Of a DNA stretch of 64,000 nt, positions 8,845 to 18,949 are shown one piece after another (position 1 is the first letter of the stretch; every line of letters starts with the position of its first letter). Both the position numbers and the translations under genes were made by a program. Source of the stretch: Pseudomonas sp. 8AS (lineage in GTDB: Bacteria > Pseudomonadota > Gammaproteobacteria > Pseudomonadales > Pseudomonadaceae); the NCBI RefSeq assembly GCF_902506505.1, contig NZ_LR733406.1:2318117-2382116 (forward strand), in the 5' to 3' direction. The notes below the pieces were generated by a model that worked only from the letters and a program-made list of their open reading frames with translations, made no database searches and had not been told where the DNA came from.

Positions 8845-11082
8845 ATGTACAAAGACCTGAAATTTCCCGTCCTCATCGTTCACCGCGACATCAAGGCCGA
8901 CACCGTCGCCGGCGAGCGCGTCCGTGCCATTGCCGAAGAGCTGGGCAAGGACGGCTTCACCATCCTCTCCACCGCCAGCTCCGCCGAGGGGCGCATCGTC
9001 GCCTCCACCCATCATGGCCTGGCCTGCATCCTGGTCGCCGCCGAAGGCGCGGGGGAGAACCAGCATCTGCTGCAGGACATGGTCGAGCTGATCCGCATCG
9101 CTAGGGTGCGCGCGCCGCAGCTGCCGATCTTCGCCATGGGCGAGCAGGTGACCATCGAGAACGCGCCGGCCGAGGCCATGGCCGACCTCAACCACCTGCG
9201 CGGCATCCTCTATTTGTACGAAGACACCGTGTCCTTCCTCGCCCGCCAGGTGGCGCGCGCGGCGCACAACTACCTCGACGGCCTGCTGCCGCCATTCTTC
9301 AAGGCGCTGGTGCAGCACACCGAGCAGTCCAACTACTCCTGGCACACGCCCGGCCACGGCGGCGGTGTAGCCTACCGCAAGAGCCCGGTGGGGCAGGCCT
9401 TCCACCAGTTCTTCGGCGAGAACACCCTGCGTTCCGACCTCTCGGTGTCGGTACCGGAGCTGGGCTCGCTGCTCGACCACACCGGCCCGCTGGCCGAGGC
9501 TGAGGCCCGCGCCGCGCGCAACTTCGGCGCCGACCACACCTTCTTCGTGATCAACGGCACCTCGACGGCGAACAAGATCGTCTGGCACTCGATGGTCGGT
9601 CGCGACGACCTGGTGCTGGTCGACCGCAACTGCCACAAGTCGATCCTCCATTCGATCATCATGACCGGCGCCATCCCGCTGTACCTGTGCCCGGAGCGCA
9701 ACGAGCAGGGCATCATCGGGCCGATCCCGCTCTCCGAGTTCAGCAAGGAATCGATCCAGGCCAAGATCGATGCCAGCCCGCTGGCCCGTGGCCGTGCGCC
9801 CAAGGTCAAGCTGGCGGTGGTGACCAACTCCACCTACGACGGCCTGTGCTACAACGCCGAGCTGATCAAGCGCACCCTGGCCGACAGCGTCGAGGTGCTG
9901 CATTTCGACGAGGCCTGGTACGCCTACGCGGCGTTCCACGAGTTCTATGCCGGGCGCTACGGCATGGGCACCGAGTGTGGCGAGAAGACCCCGCTGGTGT
10001 TCACCACTCACTCCACCCACAAGCTGCTGGCGGCCTTCAGCCAGGCCTCGATGATCCATGTGCAGGACGGCGGCGCGCGCGCGCTTGACCGCGAACGCTT
10101 CAACGAAGCCTTCATGATGCACATCTCCACCTCGCCGCAGTACGGCATCATCGCCTCGCTGGACGTGGCCTCGGCGATGATGGAAGGCCCGGCCGGGCGC
10201 TCGCTGATCCAGGAAACCTTCGACGAGGCGCTGAGCTTCCGTCGCGCCCTGGCCAACCTGCGGCAGAACTTCAAGGCCGATGACTGGTGGTTCAGCATCT
10301 GGCAGCCGCCGCAGGCCGAGAGCGCGCAGACCGGCGACTGGCTGTTGCAGCCGAGCGCGGCCTGGCATGGTTTCGGCGAGATCGCCGAGGACTACGTGCT
10401 GCTCGACCCGATCAAGGTCACCCTGGTGATGCCGGGGCTGTCCGCCGAGGGTGTGCTGGCCGAGTCGGGGATTCCCGCCGCAGTGGTCAGCAAGTTCCTC
10501 TGGGAGCGCGGCCTGGTGGTGGAGAAGACCGGCCTGTATTCCTTCCTGGTGCTGTTCTCCATGGGCATCACCAAGGGCAAGTGGAGCACCCTGCTCACCG
10601 AACTGCTGGAGTTCAAGCGCCTGTACGACGCCAACGTGGCGCTGGTCGATGCGCTGCCCTCGCTCGCCCGCGAGCAGGCGGCACGCTACGCCGGCATGGG
10701 CCTGCGCGACCTGTGCGAGCAGCTGCATGCCTGCTACCGGGAGAACGCCACGGCCAAGGCGCTCAAGCGCATGTACACGGTGCTGCCGCAGGTGGCGATC
10801 AAGCCGGCCGACGCCTACAACCAACTGGTGCGCGGCGAGGTCGAAGCGGTGCCGATCGAGCAGCTGGAAGGGCGTATCGCCGCGGTGATGCTGGTGCCCT
10901 ATCCGCCGGGCATTCCGCTGATCATGCCGGGCGAGCGCTTCACCGCCGAGACCCGCTCGATCATCGACTACCTGCAGTTCGCCCGGGCCTTCGACCAGCA
11001 GTTCCCCGGCTTCGATGCCGATGTGCACGGCCTGCAGAAGCGGGAAGACGGGCAATATGCGCTGGATTGCCTGAAGCTCTGA
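8845..11082 (+). CDS. ldcA: PLP-dependent lysine decarboxylase
   Basis: A 745-residue fold-type I basic amino acid decarboxylase. The N-terminal receiver-like wing domain spans about 1-125, the PLP core about 130-565 and the C-terminal domain the rest. SKFLWERG and the lysine in THSTHKLLAAFSQ (about 395, Schiff base) are typical. P. aeruginosa has a lysine-specific enzyme of 751 aa in the same place after dnaQ, and that decarboxylase makes cadaverine in lysine catabolism under ArgR; this gene is assigned by family and synteny. AGGAAA precedes the ATG. A strong terminator follows the stop. Confidence 0.92.
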   Translation: MYKDLKFPVLIVHRDIKADTVAGERVRAIAEELGKDGFTILSTASSAEGRIVASTHHGLACILVAAEGAGENQHLLQDMVELIRIARVRAPQLPIFAMGEQVTIENAPAEAMADLNHLRGILYLYEDTVSFLARQVARAAHNYLDGLLPPFFKALVQHTEQSNYSWHTPGHGGGVAYRKSPVGQAFHQFFGENTLRSDLSVSVPELGSLLDHTGPLAEAEARAARNFGADHTFFVINGTSTANKIVWHSMVGRDDLVLVDRNCHKSILHSIIMTGAIPLYLCPERNEQGIIGPIPLSEFSKESIQAKIDASPLARGRAPKVKLAVVTNSTYDGLCYNAELIKRTLADSVEVLHFDEAWYAYAAFHEFYAGRYGMGTECGEKTPLVFTTHSTHKLLAAFSQASMIHVQDGGARALDRERFNEAFMMHISTSPQYGIIASLDVASAMMEGPAGRSLIQETFDEALSFRRALANLRQNFKADDWWFSIWQPPQAESAQTGDWLLQPSAAWHGFGEIAEDYVLLDPIKVTLVMPGLSAEGVLAESGIPAAVVSKFLWERGLVVEKTGLYSFLVLFSMGITKGKWSTLLTELLEFKRLYDANVALVDALPSLAREQAARYAGMGLRDLCEQLHACYRENATAKALKRMYTVLPQVAIKPADAYNQLVRGEVEAVPIEQLEGRIAAVMLVPYPPGIPLIMPGERFTAETRSIIDYLQFARAFDQQFPGFDADVHGLQKREDGQYALDCLKL

Positions 11083-11395
11083 GCAGTCAGCCGCACAGCG
11101 GCTGCCCTCCCTCCCCACAAGCGCCCCGGTCCGGGGCGCTTTGCCTTGCGCCCGCCGGGGCGCTGCGCGCCAGGGCCTGAAAAGCCCGCTTGGCACACCT
11201 GGCTTTGCTGCCAAGCTCCAGCCAGATCAAATGCTTAACGAGAACAGGCAGAAATCCCTTGAGCTTTGGGAGCGTGGCCTCCATCACAGTGGCCAGCATC
11301 GACATTTATGGCACGCTTGTTATAGTTGGGCGGTTCGATCCATAACAATATTTTCTATGCGTGCCTGTGTGCGCCATGCTTTCGAGGATGTCTGG
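11083..11395 (+). promoter_or_regulatory. Intergenic region with candidate promoter for the crotonase gene
   Basis: These 313 bp hold the ldcA terminator, then a stretch without coding signature. A candidate sigma-70 promoter is TCGACA (11299-11304), a 16-bp spacer and TATAGT (11321-11326), about 70 bp before the chosen start. No operator was recognised. Confidence 0.4.
11119..11142 (+). terminator. Rho-independent terminator after ldcA
   Basis: AAGCGCCCC-ggtcc-GGGGCGCTT forms a strong stem followed by a short T run, 37 bp past the ldcA stop. Confidence 0.85.
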
Positions 11396-12208
11396 GTGTC
11401 CGACTACAAAGCCTTTCGTGTCGATTTGAGCGACAAGATCGCCCACGTACAGATCAATCGCCCGGAGAAGGTCAACGCGATGAACGCGGACTTCTGGAGC
11501 GAGATCGTCGAAATCTTCCAGTGGATCGACGACACCGACGAGGCCCGCGTGGTGGTGCTGTCCGGCGCCGGCAAACACTTCTCCTCGGGCATCGACCTGA
11601 TGCTGCTGGCCCAGGCCGGCAGCCAGATGGGCAAGGATATCGGGCGTAACGCCGAGGCCCTGCGCCGTACCATTCTGCGTTTGCAAGCCTCCTTCAATGC
11701 CGTCGACCATTGCCGCAAGCCGGTGCTGGCGGCGATCCAGGGTTACTGCCTGGGCGGCGCCATCGATCTGGTCAGCGCCTGCGACATGCGCTATTCGACG
11801 CACGACGCGCAGTTCTCGATCAAGGAAGTGGACATGGGCATGGCCGCCGACGTCGGCACCCTGCAGCGCCTGCCGCGCATCATCGGTGACGGCATGATGC
11901 GCGAGCTGGCCTACACCGGGCGCACCATCGACGGCGCCGAGGCGCTGCGCATCGGCCTGGTCAACCGCACCTACGCGACCCAGGAAGAGCTGCTCGCCGG
12001 GGTGTTCGGCATTGCCCGCGAGATCGCCGAGAAATCGCCGATCGCCATCCGCGGCAGCAAGCACATGATTCGCTACATGCGCGATCACCGCGTCGACGAC
12101 GGCCTGGAGTACGTGGCCAACTGGAATGCCGCGATGCTGCAATCTGCCGACCTGCGCGTGGCCATGGCCGCGCACATGAGCAAGCAGAAAGCGGAATTTG
12201 CCGACTGA
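11396..12208 (+). CDS. Crotonase / enoyl-CoA hydratase-isomerase family protein
   Basis: A 270-residue crotonase-fold enzyme. The oxyanion-hole segments are visible in SGAGKHFSSGIDLMLL (about 58-73) and IQGYCLGGAIDLVSACD (about 115-131); REVDMG-like KEVDMGMAADVG follows with the acidic residue typical of dienoyl-CoA isomerases. It acts on an acyl-CoA, probably in beta-oxidation; the exact substrate cannot be told. The GTG start is favoured by GAGGA 8 bp upstream; an in-frame ATG at 11357 would add 13 residues that lack family resemblance. It lies 33 bp before fimL on the same strand. Confidence 0.88.
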   Translation: MSDYKAFRVDLSDKIAHVQINRPEKVNAMNADFWSEIVEIFQWIDDTDEARVVVLSGAGKHFSSGIDLMLLAQAGSQMGKDIGRNAEALRRTILRLQASFNAVDHCRKPVLAAIQGYCLGGAIDLVSACDMRYSTHDAQFSIKEVDMGMAADVGTLQRLPRIIGDGMMRELAYTGRTIDGAEALRIGLVNRTYATQEELLAGVFGIAREIAEKSPIAIRGSKHMIRYMRDHRVDDGLEYVANWNAAMLQSADLRVAMAAHMSKQKAEFAD

Positions 12209-12241
12209 TGCAGTACCAGCCTAGCGAGGTGCGGTAGACCT

Positions 12242-13909
12242 ATGGTCACTGGAGCAACGTCCCTCAGCCTGGTGCGTGACGAACTGTTCACCACCATGGA
12301 AGAGACCGAACAGAATCTCGAGCATTTCATTGCCGAGCGGCACAACGGCAGCCTGCTGCAGCAAGCGGTGGAGAACCTGCAGCAGGTGCGCGGCACGCTC
12401 AATCTGATCGAGCTGACCGGGGCCGAGCTGCTGGCCCAGGAAGTACTGCAACAGGCCACCGACATTCCCGCCGGCGCCGGCGAAGAGCGCGACGCCCAGC
12501 TGACTGCCCTGAGCAATGCGCTCTATGTGCTGCGCCGCTACCTGGAAAACGTCGACGCCCATCGCCAGGAAATGCCCGAGCTGCTGCTGCCGGCGATCAA
12601 CGAATTGCGCCAGGCCGGTGCCCAGCCGCCGTTGCCGGAAAGCTTCTTCTTCAGTGTGCGCCTCGACCAGCCGCGCCCGCCGCGGGTGGTCTCGGGCGAA
12701 GCGGCGGCGGCCGATGCCCGCCGCCTGCGCCAGATGTACCAGGTCGGCCTGCTCGGCTTCATTCGCGAGGACAATCCGCACGCCGGGCTCAAGCTGATGC
12801 AGCGGGCCCTGGCTCGTCTCGACGGCCTGTTCGCCTACGAGGCGCGGGCGCGCCTGTGCTGGATCGGCGCCGCAGCCGTCGAGGCGCAGCTGGATGGCCA
12901 GCTGCTGCCGCGCAAGTCGCGCAAGCAGCTGTTCTCCCGCCTGGATCGCGAGCTCAAACTGATTCTAGGCGGCGCCGCCTACGAGGCGCCGCGCAGCCTG
13001 CTCAAGGAATTGCTGTACCTGGTGGCTCTGGCCGACACTCAGGGCGAACAGGTCAGTGCGGTGCGCGAGGTGTTCGGCCTCAATGCGCTGCCGTTCACCG
13101 ACCACCTGCTCGACGAGGAATATCAGCGCCTGTCCGGGCCGGGTCAGGGCGTGATGCGCTCGCTGTCGTCGGCGATCCGCGAGGAGCTGGCCAGCGTCAA
13201 GGATTTGCTCGATCTGATCGAGCGCGGCACCGCCCAGCCGGACAGCTTCGGCAACCTGCATGTGCTGCTCGGCAAGCTGGCCAAGACCCTCGGCATGGTC
13301 GGCTTGAGTTCGGCGGCCAATGCGCTGCAGGTGCAGCTGCCGACAGTGGCGAGCTGGGCCGAAGACAGCCCGGCCGCCATGCACGACCTGCACAAGCTGG
13401 CCGAGGCCGTGCTCTATGTGGAAAGTATGGTGGCCAGCCTGGAGCGCGGCGAGCGCCACCAGCGTCCGGCGCCGAGCCAGTCGGGCGACGAGGGCGAGGC
13501 GTTTGCCGCGCACCAGCTGATCGAGGCGCGCATCGTGGTGGTCGACGAGGCTCAGGCCGGCCTGGCCCTGGCCAAGCGGGCGATCACCGCCTACCTGGAA
13601 TCCAATGGCGAGAAACTGCACCTGGCCAACGTGCCCTTCAGCCTGCAGGCGGTGCGTGGCGGCCTGTGGTTCCTCGGCCAGGAGCGTGCCGCCCGGTTGA
13701 TCGGCGCCTGCGCCGACTACATCCAGGCGCGCATGATCGAAACCCAGCAGATGCCCTCCGAGCAGATGCTGGAAACCCTGGCCGATGCCCTCAGCAGCCT
13801 GGAGTACTACCTCGAGGGTGGTGGCGTGCTGCGTGCGGAAACCAGCCCGAGCGTGCTCGACCTCGCCGAGGAAAGCGTGCGCGCCCTGGGGCTGCCGGTG
13901 GCGGCCTGA
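12242..13909 (+). CDS. fimL: FimL, type IV pilus / cAMP regulatory protein
   Basis: A 555-residue protein matching FimL, which resembles the N-terminal part of the chemosensory kinase ChpA. In P. aeruginosa it supports twitching motility and cAMP production through the adenylate cyclase CyaB. The N-terminal region (about 1-120) is an Hpt-like helical bundle ([19 protein letters not shown]) without an obvious phosphorylatable His in the expected place; further helical repeats follow (about 160-280, 310-400, 430-550). It is preceded by the crotonase and followed by nudC with stop and start overlapping (TGATG), the same order as in P. aeruginosa. Confidence 0.88.
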   Translation: MVTGATSLSLVRDELFTTMEETEQNLEHFIAERHNGSLLQQAVENLQQVRGTLNLIELTGAELLAQEVLQQATDIPAGAGEERDAQLTALSNALYVLRRYLENVDAHRQEMPELLLPAINELRQAGAQPPLPESFFFSVRLDQPRPPRVVSGEAAAADARRLRQMYQVGLLGFIREDNPHAGLKLMQRALARLDGLFAYEARARLCWIGAAAVEAQLDGQLLPRKSRKQLFSRLDRELKLILGGAAYEAPRSLLKELLYLVALADTQGEQVSAVREVFGLNALPFTDHLLDEEYQRLSGPGQGVMRSLSSAIREELASVKDLLDLIERGTAQPDSFGNLHVLLGKLAKTLGMVGLSSAANALQVQLPTVASWAEDSPAAMHDLHKLAEAVLYVESMVASLERGERHQRPAPSQSGDEGEAFAAHQLIEARIVVVDEAQAGLALAKRAITAYLESNGEKLHLANVPFSLQAVRGGLWFLGQERAARLIGACADYIQARMIETQQMPSEQMLETLADALSSLEYYLEGGGVLRAETSPSVLDLAEESVRALGLPVAA

Positions 13910-14742
13910 TGCCCGCGGGCTGGCAGACCACGCCGCCGCTGGATAACACCCAAGTCGGTGGCTGGGCCCTGCTGCACTGCGCCCAGGGCTTCCTGGCCGA
14001 TGGCAACGGTGTGCTGTTCCCCCGCGAATGGCTCAAGCGCCAGGATCTGCCGCTGCAGGGCGAGCAGGGCCTGGGCTACTTCGATGACGAGCCGGTCTGG
14101 CTGTTGCAACTGCAGCAGCCGGTCGAGCTGCCGGGCTGCCACTGGCAGGGCCTGCGCCAGTTTATGCTGCAGACCGACCAGGCGACGTTCCGCATGCTGG
14201 CGTTCGCCGAGCAGGTGGCGACCTGGGCCGTCCAGCACCGCTTTTGCGGGCGTTGCGGCACGCCGACCCGCCAGGTGCCCGGCGAGCGCTGCATGCGCTG
14301 CCCGGACTGCGGCCTGGACAGCTATGCGCGCATTTCGCCGAGCATGATCGTGCTGGTCAGTCGGGGCGACGAAATCCTCCTGGCCCGCTCGCCGCGCTTC
14401 GTGCCCGGGGTCTACAGCACCCTGGCCGGTTTCGTCGAGCCGGGCGAGTCGGCGGAAGAGTGCGTGGCGCGCGAAGTGCGCGAGGAAGTCGGCATCGAGG
14501 TGCGCAACCTGCAGTATCTCGGCAGCCAGGGCTGGCCCTTCCCGCACTCGCTGATGCTCGGTTTCCATGCCGAATACGCCGCTGGCGAGATAGTCCCCCA
14601 GGCTGACGAGATCGAGGATGCGCGCTGGTTCCCTATCGAGCAGCTGCCGCCGCTGCCGATGCCGCGCTCGATCGCCCGCTACCTGATCGATCTCTACGTG
14701 GCCCGCCGGCTGGGCCAGCCGGAGCCTTTGCTGGCGCGCTAG
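13909..14742 (+). CDS. nudC: NAD(+)/NADH pyrophosphatase / NAD-capped RNA hydrolase
   Basis: A 277-residue Nudix hydrolase that cleaves NADH to NMNH and AMP and decaps NAD-RNA. A four-Cys zinc ribbon (FCGRCG near 110 and MRCPDCG near 127) precedes the Nudix box [20 protein letters not shown] (about 172-191). The NADH-specific motif appears as SQGWPFPHS near 205, with Gly where the consensus has Pro. The ATG at 13909 overlaps the fimL stop by one base; earlier in-frame sequence is the fimL shadow and is excluded. Confidence 0.95.
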   Translation: MPAGWQTTPPLDNTQVGGWALLHCAQGFLADGNGVLFPREWLKRQDLPLQGEQGLGYFDDEPVWLLQLQQPVELPGCHWQGLRQFMLQTDQATFRMLAFAEQVATWAVQHRFCGRCGTPTRQVPGERCMRCPDCGLDSYARISPSMIVLVSRGDEILLARSPRFVPGVYSTLAGFVEPGESAEECVAREVREEVGIEVRNLQYLGSQGWPFPHSLMLGFHAEYAAGEIVPQADEIEDARWFPIEQLPPLPMPRSIARYLIDLYVARRLGQPEPLLAR

Positions 14743-14761
14743 CTGCGCCGCTTGAGGGGAT

Positions 14762-15547
14762 CTACGCCTGGCCGAACCAGTGCTGCCAGGCCAGGCGCGC
14801 GGTCAGCGCCAACACCACCAGAATGAACACCGGGCGGATGAACTTGGAGCCGCCGCGAATCGCCGTGCGCGCGCCGAGGAAGGCCCCGGCCATCAGCGCC
14901 AACCCCATGCAGATGCCCAGCAGCCAGGCCACCTGGCCGGTGATGATGAATACCGTCAGGGCCATGGCGTTGCTGACGAAGTTCATGCTGCGCGCCACGC
15001 CGCTGGCGCGCACCAGGTCCAGCGGGTACAGCAGCAGGGTGCTGACCGTCCAGAACGCGCCGGTGCCGGGGCCGGCCACGCCGTCGTAGAAGCCCAGGCC
15101 GAGCCCCTGCGGCCACTGGCGGCCCTTGGCGATGGGTGCATCCTGCCGGTCGTGGGTGGCCGGCGTCTTGCCGAACAGCAGGTACAGGCCGCAGCCGAAC
15201 ACCACCGCAGGCAGCATCTGGTTGAGCCAGGCGGCAGGCAGCCAGTGGGCCAGGGTCGCGCCGAGGGCGGCGCCGATGGCCGTGGCCAGCAGGGCGTTGC
15301 GCCACTGGCCGGGGAAGAACAGCTTGCGCCGGTAGAAGGTGTAGCTGGCGGTAGCCGAGCCGAAGGTGGCGCACAGCTTGTTGGTGCCCAGCACCAGGTG
15401 TGGCGGCAGCCCGGCGGTGAGCAGGGCGGGGATGGTCAGCAGGCCGCCGCCGCCGGCGATGGCGTCGATGAAGCCGGCGGTGAAGGCGACCAGGGCGAGA
15501 ATGGCCAGGGTGAGCGGGTCGACCCCCAACTCAAAGACAAAAGGCAT
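14762..15547 (-). CDS. TSUP (TauE/SafE) family membrane transporter
   Basis: A 261-residue inner-membrane protein with about seven hydrophobic segments. The duplicated TSUP signature is seen as DAIAGGGGLLTIPAL (about 27-41), GTNKLCATFGSATA (about 54-67) and, in the second half, GFYDGVAGPGTGAFW (about 151-165). Members export or import sulfur compounds or organic anions; no adjacent pathway gene indicates the substrate. It converges on nudC with 19 bp between stops and is divergent from the 15648 gene. Confidence 0.88.
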   Translation of the reverse strand: MPFVFELGVDPLTLAILALVAFTAGFIDAIAGGGGLLTIPALLTAGLPPHLVLGTNKLCATFGSATASYTFYRRKLFFPGQWRNALLATAIGAALGATLAHWLPAAWLNQMLPAVVFGCGLYLLFGKTPATHDRQDAPIAKGRQWPQGLGLGFYDGVAGPGTGAFWTVSTLLLYPLDLVRASGVARSMNFVSNAMALTVFIITGQVAWLLGICMGLALMAGAFLGARTAIRGGSKFIRPVFILVVLALTARLAWQHWFGQA

Positions 15548-15647
15548 AAAAAACTCGACGTGGATTCAATTGTGCGGGGCTGCGGCTGGCCGGTTGCCTG
15601 GCTGCTGCGCATAATGCCGGCAATTTCACGGATAAGGAATTGCACTC

Positions 15648-16298
15648 ATGCAGTATGACGGCCTGGCCTGGTTCATCGGCCTGCTGGCGGTGCTGGCGCT
15701 GTTCATTGCCGCACGCATCCTGCTGACGCGTAGCTGGTTCCTCGGCTGGTTGCGCGGCACCCTGGGCCTGGCCTTTCTCGGCCTGGCCGCCCTGGTCGGC
15801 GTGGTCGCCTATGACCTGCTCAGCTACGACGCCCTGCCGGAAGGCAAGCCGCTGCTGACCCTGAGTTTCACCGCCGATGGCCCGCAACGCTATCGGGTCA
15901 GCCTGCTGGAAGGCGGCGAGGAGCGCGCAGTCACCCTGGAGGGCGACCTGTGGCAGCTCGATGCCCGTCTGTTGCGCTGGAAGGGGCTGGCCGCGCTGAT
16001 CGGCCTGCAGCCCGGCTATCGCCTGGAAAGACTCTCCGGACGCTTCCTCGCCATCGAGCAGCAGGAAAGCGCGCGCTATGCCCAGGTCAGTCTGGCGCAG
16101 AGCCCCTACGGCATCGACCTGTGGCGCTGGTTGCGGCTGGGCCAGCACGACCTGTTCCTGTTCGATCCGCAGGCGGCGCGGGTCACCTACCTGCCGATCG
16201 CCGATGGCGCGATGTTCAGCGTCAGCCTGAGCCCGACCGGCCTGCTCGCCCAGCCGATGAACCAGGCCGCCAACCAGGCCTTGCAGGATTGGCAATAA
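15648..16298 (+). CDS. Conserved hypothetical membrane protein
   Basis: A 216-residue protein with two N-terminal transmembrane helices (about 8-27 and 38-58) followed by a soluble, beta-rich domain of about 155 residues, probably periplasmic. The soluble part contains repeated aromatic/Leu patterns (GDLWQLDARLLRWKG, GIDLWRWLRLGQHD) but no catalytic motif that I recognise. AAGGAATTG precedes the ATG. It lies 72 bp ahead of the SulP gene on the same strand and may share its transcript. Confidence 0.75.
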   Translation: MQYDGLAWFIGLLAVLALFIAARILLTRSWFLGWLRGTLGLAFLGLAALVGVVAYDLLSYDALPEGKPLLTLSFTADGPQRYRVSLLEGGEERAVTLEGDLWQLDARLLRWKGLAALIGLQPGYRLERLSGRFLAIEQQESARYAQVSLAQSPYGIDLWRWLRLGQHDLFLFDPQAARVTYLPIADGAMFSVSLSPTGLLAQPMNQAANQALQDWQ

Positions 16299-16370
16299 GC
16301 GTCCGCCGCAGCTGACTCTGCGGATTTCCGGCTAAGGTTGGGAAGGGAATCTCGATTTTTGGGGGCGGGT

Positions 16371-18089
16371 ATGACGCAGCAGGTCGTTGCAGGAGGCTGG
16401 AAGGCACGGCTGGCGCGCATTGCCCCGGGGCTGGCAAGCCTGCTGGGCTACCGGGCGGCCTGGTTCACGGATGACCTGCGCGCCGGGGTCTCCGTGGCGG
16501 CTGTGGCCTTGCCGGTGGCGGTGGCCTATGCCGAGCTGGCCGGCTTCCATCCGGTCACCGGCTTGTATGCCTGCATCCTGCCGATGCTGGTGTATGCCCT
16601 GTTCGGTACTTCGCGGCAGCTGATCGTCGGCCCCGATGCGGCCACCTGCGCCTTGCTGGCGGCGGCCGTCATGCCGCTGGCGGGCGGTGATCCCGGTCTC
16701 TACCTGTCCCTGGCGCTGACCCTGACCTTTCTCACCGGGCTATTCTGCATGGCCGCCAGCTTCCTGCGTCTGGGCGCGCTGGCCGAGTTCCTCTCGCGGC
16801 CGATCCTGGTGGGCTTCCTCAATGGCGTGGCGTTGAGCATTCTGCTCGGCCAGTTGGGCAAGATATTCGGCTTCAGCATGGAGGAGGGCGGCATCCTGCC
16901 GCGCAGCGTCGAGCTGTTTGCCAAGTTCGAGCTCTGGCATTGGCCGACCATCGCCGTCAGTGCCCTGGCGCTGCTGGTCATGCTGCTGGCCCAGCGCTTT
17001 GTGCCCAAGTTGCCGGCGGCCCTGCTGGCCATGCTGGCGGCGGGGCTGGCCGTCGCCGGGCTGGGGCTGGAAGCGCAGGGGGTGGCCAGTATCGGGGCGG
17101 TTCCCGCCGGTCTGCCCGAGCTGCATGTGCCGAGCTTCCCGCTGGAGCTGTTGCCGACCCTGCTGGCCGATGCCGCCGGCCTGGCCCTGGTGAGTTTCTC
17201 CAGCATGATGCTGACGGCGCAGAGTTTTGCCGAGAAGAACGGCTACAGCGTGGATGCCGACCGCGAATTCATGGCCCTGGGCCTGGCCAATATAGCCTCG
17301 TCGGCCTCCCAGGGCTTTGCCATCAGTGGTGCGGATTCGCGCACCGCGGTGGCCGACAGCAGTGGCGGGCGCAGCCAGCTGTGCGGCGTCATCGCGGCGC
17401 TGGCCATTGCTCTGGTTTTGCTGTTCTTCACTGCGCCGCTGGCTTACGTGCCGCTGGCGGCCCTGGGCGTGGTGCTGGTGTTCGGCGCCATGAGCCTGGT
17501 CAACCTGAGCTTCCTCGGCGAGCTCTACCGGATTTCCCGGAGCGAATTTGCCCTGTCGATCCTGGCCACCCTGGGGGTGGTTGCAGTCGGGGCGATCCAG
17601 GCGATCCTGCTGGTGGTGATTCTCGCGCTGCTGCGCTTCGTACGGGCCATGTCGCGCCCGCAGGTGGAGGAACTGGGCAAGGTCGAGGGCATGCGCGGAG
17701 TCCATTCGCTGGGCCGACATGCCGATGCCCGGCGCTACCCGGGCTTGTACCTGTTCCGTTTCAACGCACCGATCGTGTTCTTCAATGCCCAGTATTTCCG
17801 CCGCGAGGTGCGGGCGGCCATGGAGCGGGGCGGTCCGCAGTTGCGCTGGTTCGTCATCGACATGCTGCCGGTGACCATGGTCGACGCCTCGGGCTTCTAT
17901 GTGCTGCGCGAGCTGGTGGCTGAGATGGTCGAGCGCGGCATCACGCCGGTGATGGCCGGGCGGCTGACCGAATGGGAGCGCTGGTACGAGCGTTCGGGCG
18001 TGCAGGCTGCGGCGGAGGTCAGGCGTTTTCCGACCCTGCGCCAGGTGCTGCGCGCCTACCAGGCCGAGCAGGAGGCCGTGGTGCAGTGA
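16371..18089 (+). CDS. SulP family anion permease with STAS domain
   Basis: A 572-residue SLC26/SulP transporter. The membrane domain (about 35-430) begins with the family segment DLRAGVSVAAVALPVAVAYA and contains GPDAATCALLAA and FAISGADSRTAVADSSGG. A C-terminal STAS domain (about 450-560) includes FVIDMLPVTMVDASGFYVL. Substrate could be sulfate, bicarbonate or another anion; cysI lies 6 kb away but not in the same transcript. The ATG at 16371 follows GGGGGCGGG; a TTG at 16338 in frame is judged too early. Confidence 0.9.
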   Translation: MTQQVVAGGWKARLARIAPGLASLLGYRAAWFTDDLRAGVSVAAVALPVAVAYAELAGFHPVTGLYACILPMLVYALFGTSRQLIVGPDAATCALLAAAVMPLAGGDPGLYLSLALTLTFLTGLFCMAASFLRLGALAEFLSRPILVGFLNGVALSILLGQLGKIFGFSMEEGGILPRSVELFAKFELWHWPTIAVSALALLVMLLAQRFVPKLPAALLAMLAAGLAVAGLGLEAQGVASIGAVPAGLPELHVPSFPLELLPTLLADAAGLALVSFSSMMLTAQSFAEKNGYSVDADREFMALGLANIASSASQGFAISGADSRTAVADSSGGRSQLCGVIAALAIALVLLFFTAPLAYVPLAALGVVLVFGAMSLVNLSFLGELYRISRSEFALSILATLGVVAVGAIQAILLVVILALLRFVRAMSRPQVEELGKVEGMRGVHSLGRHADARRYPGLYLFRFNAPIVFFNAQYFRREVRAAMERGGPQLRWFVIDMLPVTMVDASGFYVLRELVAEMVERGITPVMAGRLTEWERWYERSGVQAAAEVRRFPTLRQVLRAYQAEQEAVVQ

Positions 18090-18116
18090 AGGCGTAGCTG
18101 GGGCTTGCCAACGAAA

Positions 18117-18141
18117 AAGGGCCGCTCACCGAGCGGCCCTT
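18117..18141. terminator. Bidirectional terminator between SulP gene and SDR gene
   Basis: AAGGGCCGCTC-acc-GAGCGGCCCTT is a perfect 11-bp stem with A-run on one side and T on the other, placed between convergent genes. Confidence 0.85.
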
Positions 18142-18157
18142 GCGTTTACGCCATGGA

Positions 18158-18925
18158 TCAGGAGAGGAAGCCGCCGTCCACGTTCAGCGCCACGCCGGTG
18201 GTGTAGCTGGAGGCGTCGCTGGCCAGGTACAGCACGGCGCCGGCCATTTCGCTGGGGGCGGCCACGCGCTTGAGCGGGATGCGCTGCAGGGCGAGGTTGA
18301 GGATGGCGTCGTTCTTGGTCAGCGCGGAGGCGAACTTGGTGTCGGTCAGGCCCGGCAGCAGGGCGTTGCAGCGGATGCCGAACTGCGCGCATTCCTTGGC
18401 GAAGACCTTGGTCATGCTGATCACGGCGGCCTTGGTCACCGAGTAGATGCCCTGGAATTCGCCCGGCGAGACGCCGTTGATCGACGCGACGTTGATGATG
18501 CTGCCGCCACCTCCGGCCTTCATCAGCTTGCCGCCTTCGATGGACATGAAGTAGTAGCCGCGGATGTTGACGTCGACGGTCTTCTGGAACGCGCCCAGAT
18601 CGGTGTCCAGCACGTTGCAGAACTGCGGGTTGGTGGCGGCGTTGTTGACCAGGATGTCGAGGCGGCCGAACTGCTCGCGAATGAAGGCGAACACGTTGCT
18701 GATCTGCTCCATCTCGCCGATGTGGCAGGCGATGGCGGTGGCCTTGCCGCCGTCGGCAGTGATGGCGTCGGCGACCTTCTGGCAGTCGTCGATCTTGCGG
18801 CTCGAGACGATCACGTGGGCGCCTTGCTGGGCCAGCAGCTTGGCGATGGCTTCGCCGATGCCGCGGCTGGCGCCGGAAACGAAAGCGATCTTGCCGTCGA
18901 GGTCGAACAGGTGAGTCTTGGACAT
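18158..18925 (-). CDS. Short-chain dehydrogenase/reductase
   Basis: A 255-residue classical SDR. The nucleotide-binding motif GASRGIGE (about 18-25), NNAA (about 93-96), active-site Ser in NVASINGVSP and YSVTK (about 160-164) are all present, with NVDGGFLS at the C-terminus. SSRK after strand 2 suggests NADP(H) preference. It is 24 bp downstream of the phosphotransferase-like gene on the same strand; this pair, the SCP2 gene and the phosphatase commonly neighbour acyl-CoA metabolism genes in pseudomonads, so a lipid or hydroxyacyl substrate is inferred. Confidence 0.9.
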   Translation of the reverse strand: MSKTHLFDLDGKIAFVSGASRGIGEAIAKLLAQQGAHVIVSSRKIDDCQKVADAITADGGKATAIACHIGEMEQISNVFAFIREQFGRLDILVNNAATNPQFCNVLDTDLGAFQKTVDVNIRGYYFMSIEGGKLMKAGGGGSIINVASINGVSPGEFQGIYSVTKAAVISMTKVFAKECAQFGIRCNALLPGLTDTKFASALTKNDAILNLALQRIPLKRVAAPSEMAGAVLYLASDASSYTTGVALNVDGGFLS

Positions 18926-18949
18926 TCTGGTTACCTTGTCTGAGCCGGG

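Noticed and set aside
8755..11214. Open frame of 819 codons antisense to ldcA
   Set aside because: Shadow of a strongly biased coding gene; the sense strand has the PLP lysine and full family length.
12856..13908. In-frame upstream extension of nudC through fimL
   Set aside because: Arg/Gly-rich shadow of fimL in another frame; the proper NudC N-terminus begins at the TGATG overlap.
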